A DNA stretch of 64,000 nucleotides from NCBI GenBank assembly GCA_004172935.1, contig SDZD01000005.1, positions 62,001-126,000 on the forward strand. The letters run 5' to 3'. This document shows positions 17,263 through 26,622 of the stretch, one piece after another (within the stretch, counting starts at the first letter, position 1; each line of letters starts with the position of its first letter). Below the pieces are notes generated by a model, which was not told where the DNA came from, searched no databases, and saw nothing but the letters and a program-made list of their open reading frames with translations. The stretch is from a bacterium. GTDB taxonomy: Bacteria; Armatimonadota; Abditibacteriia; Abditibacteriales; Abditibacteriaceae. The position numbers and the translations under genes are program-made.

Positions 17263-18828
17263 TTATTTTTCTTCGCTGAGGCCGTAGCTGACGGCTTCGG
17301 TGAGGGCTTGCCAACTGGCTTCGATGACGTTGGTGGAGACGCCGACCGTTGACCAACTGGTTTCATCGTTCGCTGATTCGATGAGAACGCGCACGCGAGC
17401 GGCTGTGCTTTCGCTGGTGTTGACGACGCGGACTTTGAAGTCGGTCAGACGGATGCCATCAAGTTGTGGGTAGGCGCCGCGCAAGGCCAAGCGCAGGGCG
17501 TTGTCGAGGGCGTGAATAGGACCGTCTCCTTCGGCGACAGTGTGTTGGATGTCCTCGCCGACGCGCAGTTTCAGGGTGGCTTCGGTGATCCATTCAGGTG
17601 AGCCAGCACGCAGTTCGTTGATAACGCGCACGCCCAATAATTCGAATACTGGGCGCTCTTTGCCGAGGGCGCGGCGCACTAAGAGCGCGAACGAGGCGTC
17701 TGCGCTTTCAAATTCGTATCCTTGCGCTTCGAGTTGCTTCACTTCGCGCAAGATGGCGGCGGCTTCGGGGCTGCCTTTGGGCAAGTCGGAGCCGAGCTTT
17801 TGGGCGACTTCACGCACGTTCGAGGTGCCTGAATACTCGGAAACCAGAATGCGGCGCTCGTTGCCGACCGATTCGGGGATGATGTGCTCGTAGGCGCGGC
17901 CCCCAGCTTTTTGCACGGCATCGACGTGCATTCCGCCTTTATGGGCGAAGCAGGTGCGTCCCACGAAAGGCTGGCGCTCGTTGGGGGCTAAGTTGGTGAT
18001 TTCGGCCACGTAGTGCGACAGCGATGTGAGGCCCTTGAGCGATTCTTCGGAGACAACCGGGCGGTTCATTTTCAGTTGCAAGTTGCCGATAACCGAGGTG
18101 AGGTTGCAGTTGCCGCAGCGTTCGCCAAAGCCGTTGATGACGCCCTGTACCTGGGTTGCGCCTGCTTCGACAGCTGCGAGGGCGTTAGCTACCCCTAAGT
18201 CGCAGTCGTTGTGGGTGTGGATGCCGATGGCGGGGCCGATTTTGAGGGCGTCGCGTGTGGCGCTCTGGATGAAGTCGGGCATGGTGCCGCCGTTGGTATC
18301 GCACAGCACCAAGAACTCGGCGCCGCCGTTGGCCGCTGCTTCGAGGACTTTGAGGGCATATTGGCGGTTGCCTTTGAGTCCGTCGAAGAAGTGTTCGCAG
18401 TCGAAGAAAACGCGCCGACCTTGCGATTTGACCCAGGCGACGGACTCTTCGATCATGCGCAGGTTTTCGTCGAGCGAGACGCGCAAGGCGTGTTCGACAT
18501 GGAAGTCCCACGTTTTGCCGACCAAAGTGACGACGGGAGTCTGGGCGTTGACGATGGTTTGTAGGTTGGGATCGTCCTGCGGGGCGATTCCGGCGCGGCG
18601 CGTCATCGAGAAGGCGCACAACTGCGAGTTGGCCCATTTTTCGCGGGCCGCTTTGGCGAAAAATTCTTCGTCTTTGGGGTTGGAACCGGGCCAACCGCCC
18701 TCAATGAAATGGATACCAAATTCGTCCAGTTTGCGAGCGATTCGCAATTTATCGAGGACGCTGAGTGAGACGCCTTCGGCCTGGGCGCCATCACGAAGCG
18801 CGGTATCGTACAAAAATACTGGTGACAT
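17263..18828 (-). CDS. cimA: (R)-citramalate synthase
   Basis: Condenses pyruvate and acetyl-CoA to citramalate, the first step of the threonine-independent isoleucine route. The 521-residue protein starts with the HMGL-like TIM barrel (YDTALRDGAQAEGVS, catalytic Arg) and has the metal-binding IHTHNDCDLGVANAL and the GFGERCGNCNL signature. The C-terminal half is the LeuA-type regulatory dimer domain (from about 385). The overall form matches the long CimA/LeuA-related subgroup rather than LeuA itself. I start at ATG 18828 (MSPVFLYD), since the upstream in-frame extension lies in the leader. The gene is preceded by an attenuator-like leader, so feedback by amino-acid supply is likely. Confidence 0.9.
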   Translation of the reverse strand: MSPVFLYDTALRDGAQAEGVSLSVLDKLRIARKLDEFGIHFIEGGWPGSNPKDEEFFAKAAREKWANSQLCAFSMTRRAGIAPQDDPNLQTIVNAQTPVVTLVGKTWDFHVEHALRVSLDENLRMIEESVAWVKSQGRRVFFDCEHFFDGLKGNRQYALKVLEAAANGGAEFLVLCDTNGGTMPDFIQSATRDALKIGPAIGIHTHNDCDLGVANALAAVEAGATQVQGVINGFGERCGNCNLTSVIGNLQLKMNRPVVSEESLKGLTSLSHYVAEITNLAPNERQPFVGRTCFAHKGGMHVDAVQKAGGRAYEHIIPESVGNERRILVSEYSGTSNVREVAQKLGSDLPKGSPEAAAILREVKQLEAQGYEFESADASFALLVRRALGKERPVFELLGVRVINELRAGSPEWITEATLKLRVGEDIQHTVAEGDGPIHALDNALRLALRGAYPQLDGIRLTDFKVRVVNTSESTAARVRVLIESANDETSWSTVGVSTNVIEASWQALTEAVSYGLSEEK

Positions 18829-18862
18829 GAGAAATTGGAATGAAACTTGAGAAAAGAGACAC

Positions 18863-18896
18863 AAAAAAGCCCGTCGCGGTTAAAAATGCGACGGGC
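18863..18896 (-). terminator. attenuator terminator in the cimA leader
   Basis: In the message the stem GCCCGTCGC (18896 to 18888) / GCGACGGGC (18877 to 18869) has a 10-nt loop and a run of six U. It stands 35 nt before the cimA start, so it would stop transcription before the gene. Its 5' arm can instead pair with GCGACGGG at 18938-18945, inside the leader peptide ORF. Confidence 0.82.
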
Positions 18897-18914
18897 AAAG
18901 CGCAAACAGAGGAC

Positions 18915-18930
18915 CGGGCTAAAAAGCCCG
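18915..18930 (-). other. second hairpin of the cimA leader
   Basis: The stem CGGGCT / AGCCCG with a 4-nt loop lies between the leader ORF and the terminator. It would be looped out if the antiterminator pairing forms. Confidence 0.6.
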
Positions 18931-18934
18931 CTCT

Positions 18935-18964
18935 TCACCCGTCGCGCGTTGTAATTCGGAACAT
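18935..18964 (-). CDS. putative 9-residue leader peptide MFRITTRDG of cimA
   Basis: The ORF ATG...TGA encodes MFRITTRDG. AAAGG lies 6 nt upstream of the ATG. The last codons (GCGACGGG) are the antiterminator strand, so a ribosome finishing the ORF would cover it and allow the terminator to form. The peptide has only one Ile and two Thr codons, weak for classical stalling. A second overlapping frame from TAAAATG (19 codons) also exists. Too short for gene finders. Confidence 0.5.
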   Translation of the reverse strand: MFRITTRDG

Positions 18965-18976
18965 GGAACGCCTTTC

Positions 18977-19005
18977 ATTTTAAAGCGCGCTTACCGACAA
19001 AGCAA
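18977..19005 (-). promoter_or_regulatory. sigma-70-type promoter of the cimA leader
   Basis: On the minus strand, -35 TTGCTT (19005 to 19000), a 17-bp spacer and -10 TAAAAT (18982 to 18977). Transcription would begin just before the leader peptide ORF, which would then have a very short 5' UTR. Confidence 0.7.
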
Positions 19006-19088
19006 GGTTTTTCCTAATTGTCAGTGAATGCGAACTGTGAAGAGGGCGAAAAATGTAAAAATTTAGTCGGTATTCTTACAGCTAGTTC

Positions 19089-22000
19089 ATGCTTTTTACC
19101 TCCCTTACTCCGGAATCGCCGCCACCCGAAGAGATCAGATGGCGGGTAGAGTTATTCGGTGGCTTGCGGGCGCGGCGCATTGATGCGGCGGGTGCAGGTC
19201 AAGTCGTAGAGTCGTTTCGGACCCAGAAGACGAGCGCGTTACTTGCGTTTTTGGTGCTCGACCGTCGCCTTCACTCGCGTGAGGTGTTGGCCGAACTGAT
19301 GTGGCCTCACAGCGCCAATGGAGCGGGACGCAACAGCTTGCGCGTGGCTTTTTCGTGGCTACGCATCGCTTTATCGGATAGCAACAAGAGCGGGCGCATC
19401 TTGCGCTCGACGCGCGACGGCGTGGCCGCAGGAGAGGCGCTCACTTCCGATTTGGACGAATTTCGGGCGGAAATTCGACGTGCTGAACTCGAAAAGGACG
19501 ATGTGGTTCGCATTCAGATGCTGGATGAGATTCTTCATCGAGTTAGCGGCCCGTTTTTGCGTGGTTTCTATGAGGATTGGGCTTTGGCGGCGGCGCGGCG
19601 TTTCGAAGGCGAATTTTTGGGAATAGTGCGGCGTGTCATCGCGGGGCACGAAGCCACCGGGGAATGGCTGTTGGCGCTTGATTGCGCGCGTCATGCGGGG
19701 ACAGTTGTGCCCGAATCCGATGTTCCTTTGCGCAATGTGGTGCGGTTAGGCTTACGAGCCGGAGAAAGCGTGGGGGTGAAGCGTGAGTTTGACGCCTGGA
19801 AAAAGCGGCGTGAGCGCAGTGGGTTATCCGATACCCCCGATTGGCAAGAATTTGTCAGTGAACTTGGTTCAACTGCGTCGTCCGTAAGTGTTGAATTTGT
19901 TGGTAAGCACAGTCCCCAGCCCACCAGTAGTCCCGTAGCTACGGTCGTTACGGAAGTTGTTAGCCAAAGCTCGGAGCCGCCGCCTGCCCCTGTCGCAATC
20001 ACGCCAACAGTGGTGACTTTGCCGTTGAGACCACGGCCATTGCCTTCGCCAACGTCAAGTTTTATTGGGCGCGAACAGGAGCGAGAGCAAATCAATGCTT
20101 TGCTTCATGAACCCAGCACGCGCTTAGTGACAGTGTTGGGAGTGGGGGGAGCCGGCAAGACACGTTTGGCCTTAGAGCTTGCACGCACAGCTCTTGCCCG
20201 CGATGAGTTCGAGGCGGTCGTGTGGGTTGGGGCATCTTCGTTGGGTTCGTTGCGTGCTGTGCAGAACACGATGTTCGACGCGCTGGGCATTCCGGTGGTG
20301 GGTTCCGATTTACAGGCGTTGAACAAAGCGTTGGAGCAATCGGTTCTGGGGCAGCCCGCAGATTCTGGGCGTTGCACTCTGATTGTGTTCGATAATTTCG
20401 AGCATTTGGGGGATGCGGGAGCGGTTTGGCTTGGTGAACTGCTAAAGCGGGCGCCAAGTGTGGTTGCTCTGGTGACATCGCGATTGGCTTTGCAAACAGT
20501 TGGCGAACGGTTGTGGGTGTTGCAGCCTCTGCTTTCTGCGCGCCCCGATGAAGCAGTTTTGGCTGGCACGGCGTCCCCTGTAGAGACGAAAGCCGCTCAA
20601 TGGCCGGATGCTGTGCGTCTGTTCGTTGAGCGGGCGGCTTTGGTGAGGCCCGGTTTCGTGCCATCGCCCGCTGAAATCGAAGATATTGCCCGTATTTGCG
20701 AGGCTTTGGGCGGAAGTCCTCTCGCTATTGAAGTTGCTGCTGCGCGGTTAGCTTTGTTCTCGTCGGCGCAGTTGGTGCAACAACTTCAAGGTGGACGCAA
20801 TGAGGAAGGAACTAAGGCAAAAACCAAAGTGCCCACCATGCGGCGCAATGGGTTTTTGTTGGAGCGTGTCGAGGAGCCTACGCCACCATCTCCCGATCAG
20901 GTGTCGCCTTTGGATTGGCCCAACCGCGATGTGAGCGCACCCGCGCGCCATCGCAGCCTACGAGAAGCCATTGATTGGAGCGTACGCCAGTTGCCACCCA
21001 AAGCTCGCCAATTTTGGGCGCGTGCCAGCGTGTTTCGCGGTGCTTTCGATATGAATGCGGCGAGCGATGTCTGCCAGGATGCTCAGTCCCCGGCTTTGTT
21101 GTTATCGTTGCGCGACTCTTCGCTACTGACGCTACATACCGACGGCGACATTGTGCGGGCATCGTGGAACGATGCGCTGCGCGAATTTGCCCAGAAACTG
21201 CTTTCGCCGGAAGACCGATTGGAATTAGAAGCGCGGCACGCAGCCTATTTCGCTCGGCGCGCGCGCGAGGCGGGCACTATCCTTGGGCGCGGCGAAGGAG
21301 GGCGGGCATTTGCCAACTTCGGCGCCGATGGCACACCGCCACAGACGCAAGTCGAGCGTGACCGAGTGCGGGTGCAGGTGCGGCGCGCGCGCGAAGAACT
21401 TGATGCGTCGCGCGGCGATTTGCGGGTTGCGTTCGAGTTGTTTTTAACGCGCGAACCTTATGTCGCGCTGGAAATGGGTGTTCATCTGTGGCCCGCGTGG
21501 GCTGCGAACAAGCAGTTGGCCGAAGGCCGTGGTTTGCTGCGGCGAGCTTTGGAGGCCGCGCCAGTTTTAGATGAGGATATGCCCGAAGAAGCCCAGCGCG
21601 AACGATGGGGATTCGAGTGGGATATGAGGGCACGTGCCCTCGAAGGTGCGGGGGCTTTGGCTGCGCTCTCGTTTGAACCGCATGTCGCCAGAAACTTTTT
21701 CGATGAGGCGCGGCGGGCTTTCGAGAGGGCAGGAGATGCCGATGGCATCGCGCGTACTTTGAGTTCGGCGGGGTTAGCGGCATTGCAGGGCGGCGATTTG
21801 GTGGCAGCGCGCGCGCTTTCGGAGCAGAGCCTATCGCTGGAAAGCCAGCAGCAAAACGCTACGCGGCGTAATGCGCTGTTCAACCTTTCGTTGGTGGCGG
21901 TTATGAGTGGCGATTTGGCTACGGTACGCTCGTTGGCTTCCGAGGGGTTGGCCCTGCATCGCGCACAGAACGATCAACATGGTATCGCGTTGTGTTTGGA

Positions 22001-22481
22001 AAGCTTGGGGCAAGCTGCCCTCTTTGAGGGCGAAGTGGCGACAGCACGGGTGTACTTTGAGACAGCACGCGACCAATTTCAAGCATTGGATGAAGATTCG
22101 GGGCGTTCGCGGGCATGGTGGGGTTTGGGGCACGTAGCGCGTTTGAACGGTAACTTCTCCGAAGCCCACGCCTGTTTCGAGCGCTCACGCGCGATTTCGA
22201 GCGCACTCGAACATGCATGGGCGGTGCCTTATGAAATCGAAGCTTTTGCTTTGTTAGTCGGGGAAGAAGGCGATTGGGTTCGTGTTGCTCGATTGCTCGA
22301 AGGAGTGAAGCGTATCCGTCGCGAAGAGGCATTGCCGTTGCCGCGTCCGTTCTTTGGCGTCGAACTCGATCAACTGCGCTTGCGGTGTAGAAAAGAACTT
22401 GGTGACGGGCGTTTTCGGGCCGAAGGTTTGGTGGGTGAGATGCTCTCTAACGAAGAACTAATGAATGTGGCGCGTGCGTGA
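19089..22481 (+). CDS. AfsR/SARP-like transcriptional regulator with NB-ARC ATPase and TPR
   Basis: The 1130-residue STAND-type regulator begins with a winged-helix OmpR/BTAD-like region (about 17-120; SALLAFLVLDRR, LAELMWPHS, NSLRVAFSWLR), followed by the bacterial transcriptional activator helical domain (to about 255) and a Pro/Val-rich linker. The nucleotide-binding module starts at SSFIGREQER (323) with Walker A GVGGAGKT (351-358) and LIVFDNFEHL as Walker B. A long TPR region fills the C-terminal half (from about 780). In this family ligand or phosphorylation releases the ATPase switch and the N-terminus binds DNA. It is divergent from cimA, and the subtilase lies 126 bp downstream; its targets are unknown. 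Confidence 0.85.
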   Translation: MLFTSLTPESPPPEEIRWRVELFGGLRARRIDAAGAGQVVESFRTQKTSALLAFLVLDRRLHSREVLAELMWPHSANGAGRNSLRVAFSWLRIALSDSNKSGRILRSTRDGVAAGEALTSDLDEFRAEIRRAELEKDDVVRIQMLDEILHRVSGPFLRGFYEDWALAAARRFEGEFLGIVRRVIAGHEATGEWLLALDCARHAGTVVPESDVPLRNVVRLGLRAGESVGVKREFDAWKKRRERSGLSDTPDWQEFVSELGSTASSVSVEFVGKHSPQPTSSPVATVVTEVVSQSSEPPPAPVAITPTVVTLPLRPRPLPSPTSSFIGREQEREQINALLHEPSTRLVTVLGVGGAGKTRLALELARTALARDEFEAVVWVGASSLGSLRAVQNTMFDALGIPVVGSDLQALNKALEQSVLGQPADSGRCTLIVFDNFEHLGDAGAVWLGELLKRAPSVVALVTSRLALQTVGERLWVLQPLLSARPDEAVLAGTASPVETKAAQWPDAVRLFVERAALVRPGFVPSPAEIEDIARICEALGGSPLAIEVAAARLALFSSAQLVQQLQGGRNEEGTKAKTKVPTMRRNGFLLERVEEPTPPSPDQVSPLDWPNRDVSAPARHRSLREAIDWSVRQLPPKARQFWARASVFRGAFDMNAASDVCQDAQSPALLLSLRDSSLLTLHTDGDIVRASWNDALREFAQKLLSPEDRLELEARHAAYFARRAREAGTILGRGEGGRAFANFGADGTPPQTQVERDRVRVQVRRAREELDASRGDLRVAFELFLTREPYVALEMGVHLWPAWAANKQLAEGRGLLRRALEAAPVLDEDMPEEAQRERWGFEWDMRARALEGAGALAALSFEPHVARNFFDEARRAFERAGDADGIARTLSSAGLAALQGGDLVAARALSEQSLSLESQQQNATRRNALFNLSLVAVMSGDLATVRSLASEGLALHRAQNDQHGIALCLESLGQAALFEGEVATARVYFETARDQFQALDEDSGRSRAWWGLGHVARLNGNFSEAHACFERSRAISSALEHAWAVPYEIEAFALLVGEEGDWVRVARLLEGVKRIRREEALPLPRPFFGVELDQLRLRCRKELGDGRFRAEGLVGEMLSNEELMNVARA

Positions 22482-22607
22482 CAGCCTATTGAGGGCGCTT
22501 GTGCCTTAGGTAAAGATGAGAGTTGCTTAAGCGTTCTTGGGCGCCTCTTAAGCAGTGATGAGGAACGGGACAGCTACAAATGTGTCCAAAAAGCGCTTTT
22601 GCTTGAC

Positions 22608-24833
22608 ATGAAACAACTTAATGCTACAGTGCAGCGCATCTTGGGAGTCTTAGGGGCGGTAGCGCTAGGGGTAGGGACGAGTGCTACAGCTCATGCGGGT
22701 GAGGAGCCTGCTCTTAAGGTGTTTGTGCGCTGGAGCGCTTTCACTCCGAAGGTACTGGCGCCATCGGCTTCGCCCACTTCTCGTGTGTTAGCATCGCGTG
22801 AGCGTTTGCAGGGACAGTTGCAAAATGTGGTTCCTGGCTCGTGGGTGGGACGCACTTTTCAACAGGTCGGATGGAGTGTTATCGCTGTTCCGGCCAGCCA
22901 GAAAGCGACGGCGTTAGCCAAATTGCGGAATGCTTTTGGTGCCAGCAACGTTGAGGCAGTGCATACACGCCATTTATACAAAACGCCTAACGACCCTGAT
23001 TATGGCTCGCAGTGGTGGCTCGATAAAATTGGTGCGCCCGCTGCGTGGGATACATCGACAGGCTCGGATTCGGTGGTTGTAGCCGTTGTTGATACGGGAG
23101 TGCAGCGTAACCATCCCGATTTAGTGGGCAACTTGTGGACGAATACAGCCGACATCATGGGGGATGGCATAGACAACGATGGCAATGGCTACGCCGACGA
23201 CACATACGGATACAACGCCATTACGCCCGGAACCGCTCCTGACGATGATGACTTCGAGGGGCATGGAACCCATGTGACGGGTATCGTTGGTGCGCGTGGT
23301 AACAACGCGAATCAAGTGAGCGGAGTGAACTGGAACGTCAAAATTTTGCCTGTCAAGGTGTTTGATAAAAACGGTTTCACCGAAGATCCAACCATCGTGC
23401 AGGGATTGGATTACCTGCTGGCTATCAAAGCAAAGGGGGTAAACGTGCGTGCCTTGAATGCTTCGTGGGGCGGGTCTGATACCAGCCAGGTGCTTCAAGA
23501 TGCGTTCGCGCGCCTCGATACGGCGGGCATTTTGAGTTTTGTGGCGGCGGGGAACGGTGATGCCAACCTCGTTGGTTATTCGATTGATAATCGCCCCGAT
23601 TATCCTTCGAGCTACACCTACAATACAATCATTTCGGTTGCTTCCAGCAATGCGAATGACGGGCGAGTCGGTTTTTCTAACTACGGCCCCGTAAACGTGG
23701 ATATTTTTGCGCCGGGGAGCGATATTCTCTCGCTGGCGCTTAATGGGGGGACTCAGTATCTTGATGGCACCTCCATGTCGACCCCTATGGTCACGGGAGC
23801 GGCTGCGCTTTTATGGAGCATCAAATCCGATTTAACGGCGGCGCAGATGAAGGCGTTGTTGTTGAACTCTGTTACGAAACCAGCGGCTTTGAACGGTTTG
23901 TGCGTCAGCAACGGGCGTTTGAACTTAGCGCAGGCGGTTGCTTCTATTGGTACTCCCACAGCGACAGCGACACCAGTTCCAACCGCGACGGCAACGCCGC
24001 GCCCAACTGCCACGGCGACACCTCGCCCTACTGCTACATCAACACCACGGCCAACGGCTACAGCTACCGCCACGCCACGTCCGACTGCTACAGCGACACC
24101 TCGCCCTACTGCTACCGCGACTCCACGACCCACGGCGACTGCTACACCGCGTCCGACTGCTACCGCGACTCCACGACCCACGGCGACTGCTACACCACGT
24201 CCGACTGCGACAGCGACACCTAGACCAACGGCTACCGCTACTCCGGCTCCCACGGCGACACCTGCTCCTTCAGGGCCGTTCGCTTTGTCGGGCTACACCT
24301 ACTACAAGGAGAATGGCGTTAATCGTCCTATCGCTGGAGTGAAGGTGTTTATGAATGGTAAGGAGATGACGACCAGCAATGCTGGAGGCATGTATTTGAT
24401 TACTGGAATTGAGGCGGGCAAGTATTCGGTGGGCGCACGTGAGGCTGGTTACAGCTTTGAAGGCGCGTGGGTGACATTTAGCGGTACTGGCGGATTCACA
24501 CGGCGCGATATTCTCGCTACTGCTCCCAGCGAGCGTTTCAGCATCAATGGGACGGTGAAAAATGCCAATGGCGTTGTTATGAAGGGGGTACAGATTCTGG
24601 TCAATAATCAACCTATCTCTGTGGCCTCTACGAATGCGGCGGGGCGTTTTACGCTGAATGATCGCATCCGGGGAACTTACATCATTAGCGCAACGGTCAA
24701 CGGCGTTTCCGTGGGGATGAGGGTAACGCTGCCCGCTACAACGGGTTCGATGGTTCCCAATGCTGATATTGTGCTGCAGCCACCTGCGGCTACGAAGGCC
24801 AAAACTTCCACGGGAAGTGGGGGCTGGTCCTAG
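22608..24833 (+). CDS. secreted S8 subtilisin-like protease with Pro-Thr stalk and C-terminal Cna-B/CarboxypepD-like domains
   Basis: The 741-residue exported protease has a signal peptide (cleaved near TAHA-GEE, about residue 31). A propeptide-like stretch precedes the S8 domain with catalytic Asp162 (VVDTGVQ), His219 (GHGTHVTG) and Ser389 ([11 protein letters not shown]). From about 450 to 555 it has a Thr/Pro/Ala/Arg repeat (unit PTATATPR) that probably forms an extended stalk. Two carboxypeptidase-regulatory-like beta-sandwich domains follow (about 560-640 and 645-725), with [11 protein letters not shown] and [11 protein letters not shown] as matching starts. I prefer ATG 22608 over TTG 22599. 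The protein is probably cell-surface or secreted and degrades external protein. Confidence 0.9.
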   Translation: MKQLNATVQRILGVLGAVALGVGTSATAHAGEEPALKVFVRWSAFTPKVLAPSASPTSRVLASRERLQGQLQNVVPGSWVGRTFQQVGWSVIAVPASQKATALAKLRNAFGASNVEAVHTRHLYKTPNDPDYGSQWWLDKIGAPAAWDTSTGSDSVVVAVVDTGVQRNHPDLVGNLWTNTADIMGDGIDNDGNGYADDTYGYNAITPGTAPDDDDFEGHGTHVTGIVGARGNNANQVSGVNWNVKILPVKVFDKNGFTEDPTIVQGLDYLLAIKAKGVNVRALNASWGGSDTSQVLQDAFARLDTAGILSFVAAGNGDANLVGYSIDNRPDYPSSYTYNTIISVASSNANDGRVGFSNYGPVNVDIFAPGSDILSLALNGGTQYLDGTSMSTPMVTGAAALLWSIKSDLTAAQMKALLLNSVTKPAALNGLCVSNGRLNLAQAVASIGTPTATATPVPTATATPRPTATATPRPTATSTPRPTATATATPRPTATATPRPTATATPRPTATATPRPTATATPRPTATATPRPTATATPRPTATATPAPTATPAPSGPFALSGYTYYKENGVNRPIAGVKVFMNGKEMTTSNAGGMYLITGIEAGKYSVGAREAGYSFEGAWVTFSGTGGFTRRDILATAPSERFSINGTVKNANGVVMKGVQILVNNQPISVASTNAAGRFTLNDRIRGTYIISATVNGVSVGMRVTLPATTGSMVPNADIVLQPPAATKAKTSTGSGGWS
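23954..24265 (+). repeat. 24-bp tandem repeat encoding the PTATATPR stalk
   Basis: About a dozen imperfect 24-bp units run in frame through the subtilase gene. Codon choice varies between units, so the DNA repeat is degenerate while the peptide repeat is kept. Units with an extra AT pair or with Val, Ser or Ala in place of Arg occur at the ends. Confidence 0.85.
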
Positions 24834-24857
24834 TTACGAATCGCGAATCGCGATTTG

Positions 24858-24893
24858 GGAGGCACAGGAATTTCCTGTGCCTCCTTTTCTTTT
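24858..24893 (+). terminator. intrinsic terminator of the subtilase gene
   Basis: GGAGGCACAGGAA / TTTCCTGTGCCTCC forms a 13-bp stem with almost no loop, followed by TTTTCTTTT. Confidence 0.85.
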
Positions 24894-24935
24894 ACTAACC
24901 ACTTAATTTACGGCGCATTCAAACTGGGTGTGGTG

Positions 24936-25487
24936 ATGTCGCCCTTCAACTTTTTGCGCCGCAGTGCGCCCGATAGCGCCCCTAAGAAGGTTGCTCCCAG
25001 TAGCGACCTCAAGGCATTCGAGCGCCAGTACCCCGGCGTGCAGTTGGAATTGCGCGAATTACGAGCGCGCATCGAAGCCAACCCCACCGATACGGAGCCG
25101 ATTTTAGATAGAGCGCGCTACTTTTTGAATTCGCGATTGCCATCGAACCGCTTCAACTGTGCCGATGATTGTTCGCGGGCGCTGGAAGTCGACCCAGAAT
25201 GTGCGGCGGCGTATGCGCTCCGAGCGCAATCGTTGGGCGATGTGTCGCATCCGAACAAAATTTCTGGACGCTGGCCCGCGCGGGCGGCGCTCGATTATCT
25301 TTCAGCTTATGCGTTGGACTCGACGGATGAGGCTTCGCGGGCGGCGTTCTTGAAGATTAGCGCGGTTATTTTTCGCGACAAGAACGCTTACGAGCAGCAG
25401 GAAGAACTCGATGCACTGCGCGAGATGTTGCAAGCGCGCGTGGGAGAGGAGCGCGCTGCGCGTGTATTGGCGGTTATTAAAGCGTAG
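24936..25487 (+). CDS. TPR-like protein
   Basis: The 183-residue soluble protein has a basic, flexible N-terminus and two or three helical repeats, most clearly ADDCSRALEVDPECAAAYALRAQSL (about 78-102), which follows the TPR consensus. I placed the start at ATG 24936 (MSPFNFLRR), because the open frame before it contains the terminator of the subtilase gene. Role unknown. It converges on the haemoglobin gene with a 4-bp gap. Confidence 0.65.
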   Translation: MSPFNFLRRSAPDSAPKKVAPSSDLKAFERQYPGVQLELRELRARIEANPTDTEPILDRARYFLNSRLPSNRFNCADDCSRALEVDPECAAAYALRAQSLGDVSHPNKISGRWPARAALDYLSAYALDSTDEASRAAFLKISAVIFRDKNAYEQQEELDALREMLQARVGEERAARVLAVIKA

Positions 25488-25491
25488 GTGG

Positions 25492-25902
25492 TTAGCTGGC
25501 TTCGCTTTTGTTGATAAGAAAAGTCGCGGTGCGGTCGAAATATTCGAGCAGGAATTTCTTGGCCGTTTCGTTTTGAATTTCGGCTTCGACGGCGAGGCTC
25601 ATGTGGTGGACCCAGGCATCGCGTTCGCGCTGGCCGATGGCGAAGGGAAAGTGGCGCATTCGCAAACGCGGATGACCACGCTGCGCCGAATAGTCGGAGG
25701 GGCCGCCGCAATATTGAATGACGAAGAGTGCCGTCCACCAGGCGCTTTCACGCAAATCTTCGGGGTACATCGGGCGCAGGACGGGGTCGCTTTCCACACC
25801 TCGGTAGAAGTGAGCGACCATCCGCATCAGTGGTTCCTGGCCGCCCGCGAGTTCATAGATCGTTTGCTCGCTTTCGTCTTTGGTGGCGGTTAAAGAAATC
25901 AT
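25492..25902 (-). CDS. group II truncated haemoglobin
   Basis: A haem protein that binds O2 or NO and is often linked to oxidative or nitrosative stress. The 136-residue protein keeps the strongly conserved TrHb2 core: the SAWWTALFVIQYCGGPSDY region (E helix), then QRGHPRLRMRHFPFAIG with the proximal histidine in the RH pair, and RERDAWVHHM (G helix with the conserved Trp). The start may be ATG 25902 or ATG 25920; neither has a good ribosome-binding site. Confidence 0.92.
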   Translation of the reverse strand: MISLTATKDESEQTIYELAGGQEPLMRMVAHFYRGVESDPVLRPMYPEDLRESAWWTALFVIQYCGGPSDYSAQRGHPRLRMRHFPFAIGQRERDAWVHHMSLAVEAEIQNETAKKFLLEYFDRTATFLINKSEAS

Positions 25903-26027
25903 AGAAAATTCACGGTCCATCAGTTGTGGTCTAGAGGCCGCGTGGCGGTGGAAAAATTAGACGTACCGGGGAGAGTCAGGTTTGCCGATTGGGCTAATAG
26001 CTTCAGGAAAGTAGGGGAGGATTTTGG

Positions 26028-26065
26028 AGAAAACAAAAAACCGTGCAACGAATGTTGCACGGTTT
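26028..26065 (-). terminator. intrinsic terminator of secG/tRNA-Leu
   Basis: The stem AAACCGTGCAAC / GTTGCACGGTTT has loop GAAT. On the minus strand it is followed by TTTTTTGTTTT, 8 nt beyond the tRNA 3' end. Confidence 0.88.
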
Positions 26066-26072
26066 ATATAAG

Positions 26073-26155
26073 TGTCGCAGAGAAGACTCGAACTTCCACG
26101 CCCTTGCGGGCACCAGCCCCTCAAGCTGGCGCGTCTGCCATTTCGCCACTGCGAC
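26073..26155 (-). tRNA. tRNA-Leu (anticodon GAG)
   Basis: The minus strand folds into a class II tRNA: acceptor GTCGCAG / CTGCGAC, anticodon stem CCAGC / GCTGG around loop TTGAGGG (anticodon GAG), a long variable arm TGCCCGCAAGGGCGT, and a T arm with GTTCGAGTC. The discriminator is A and no CCA is encoded. It starts 8 bp after the secG stop codon, implying co-transcription. Confidence 0.95.
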
Positions 26156-26163
26156 AAAGGGTT

Positions 26164-26526
26164 TTATTGGTTTGCGCCAAAGATGCGCAAAAAGCTGGCC
26201 CAAATCTTATCTCCAAACAGCATTACAACTGCGTAGATTGAAATAGCGCCAATAAGAACATACCAGGGTAAGCCACCCTGGGCACTAAGTTCCGAATGAG
26301 CTGCTGCAAGCAACGAGGAGAACAGAAAGCCTATTGCCGTCCACTTCGACATCGGTTTAAGGATGCGTTCAGCGCCGACGGGCATGTCAATGGAGCCACT
26401 CATGCGTCCGCCCTGCGCTCCCAGACCCATAACGCCGCTCTGTTCGTTCTTGTCGGTTTGAACCGCCATAAGGACGATGAACATAAGCGCAGATACGATC
26501 TGCAAAATTAGCAAGACGATGCCCAT
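26164..26526 (-). CDS. secG: preprotein translocase subunit SecG
   Basis: Auxiliary small subunit of the SecYEG channel. From the chosen ATG at 26526 the 120-residue product begins MGIVLLILQIVSALMFIVLM (TM1), followed by the conserved cytoplasmic loop AVQTDKNEQSGVMG (SecG family hallmark around Q-x-x-K-x-x-x-x-G) and a second hydrophobic helix (about 62-76). An extra hydrophobic C-terminal segment (about 85-105) is unusual for the family's normal two-helix form. A longer upstream reading frame exists, but its N-terminus is not SecG-like. Confidence 0.85.
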   Translation of the reverse strand: MGIVLLILQIVSALMFIVLMAVQTDKNEQSGVMGLGAQGGRMSGSIDMPVGAERILKPMSKWTAIGFLFSSLLAAAHSELSAQGGLPWYVLIGAISIYAVVMLFGDKIWASFLRIFGANQ

Positions 26527-26622
26527 GAAAGACCAATGCCAAAAGGCCCGACAAATATTACCAAGCTCTGCGAGAGATTTCAAGCCCACTCACAAAAATT
26601 TGTTAAAATTTAATTGTCCCCG

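Noticed and set aside
18026-18850. 274-codon + strand frame opposite cimA
   Set aside because: Low-complexity product rich in Ser, Arg and Pro, as expected for an antisense shadow; cimA is certain.
23753-24253. 166-codon minus-strand frame coding for a GVAVAVGR-type repeat
   Set aside because: It is the antisense reading of the PTATATPR stalk of the subtilase.
23954-24265. Possible CRISPR array
   Set aside because: The 24-bp repeats are contiguous, without spacers, and are in frame within the protease gene.
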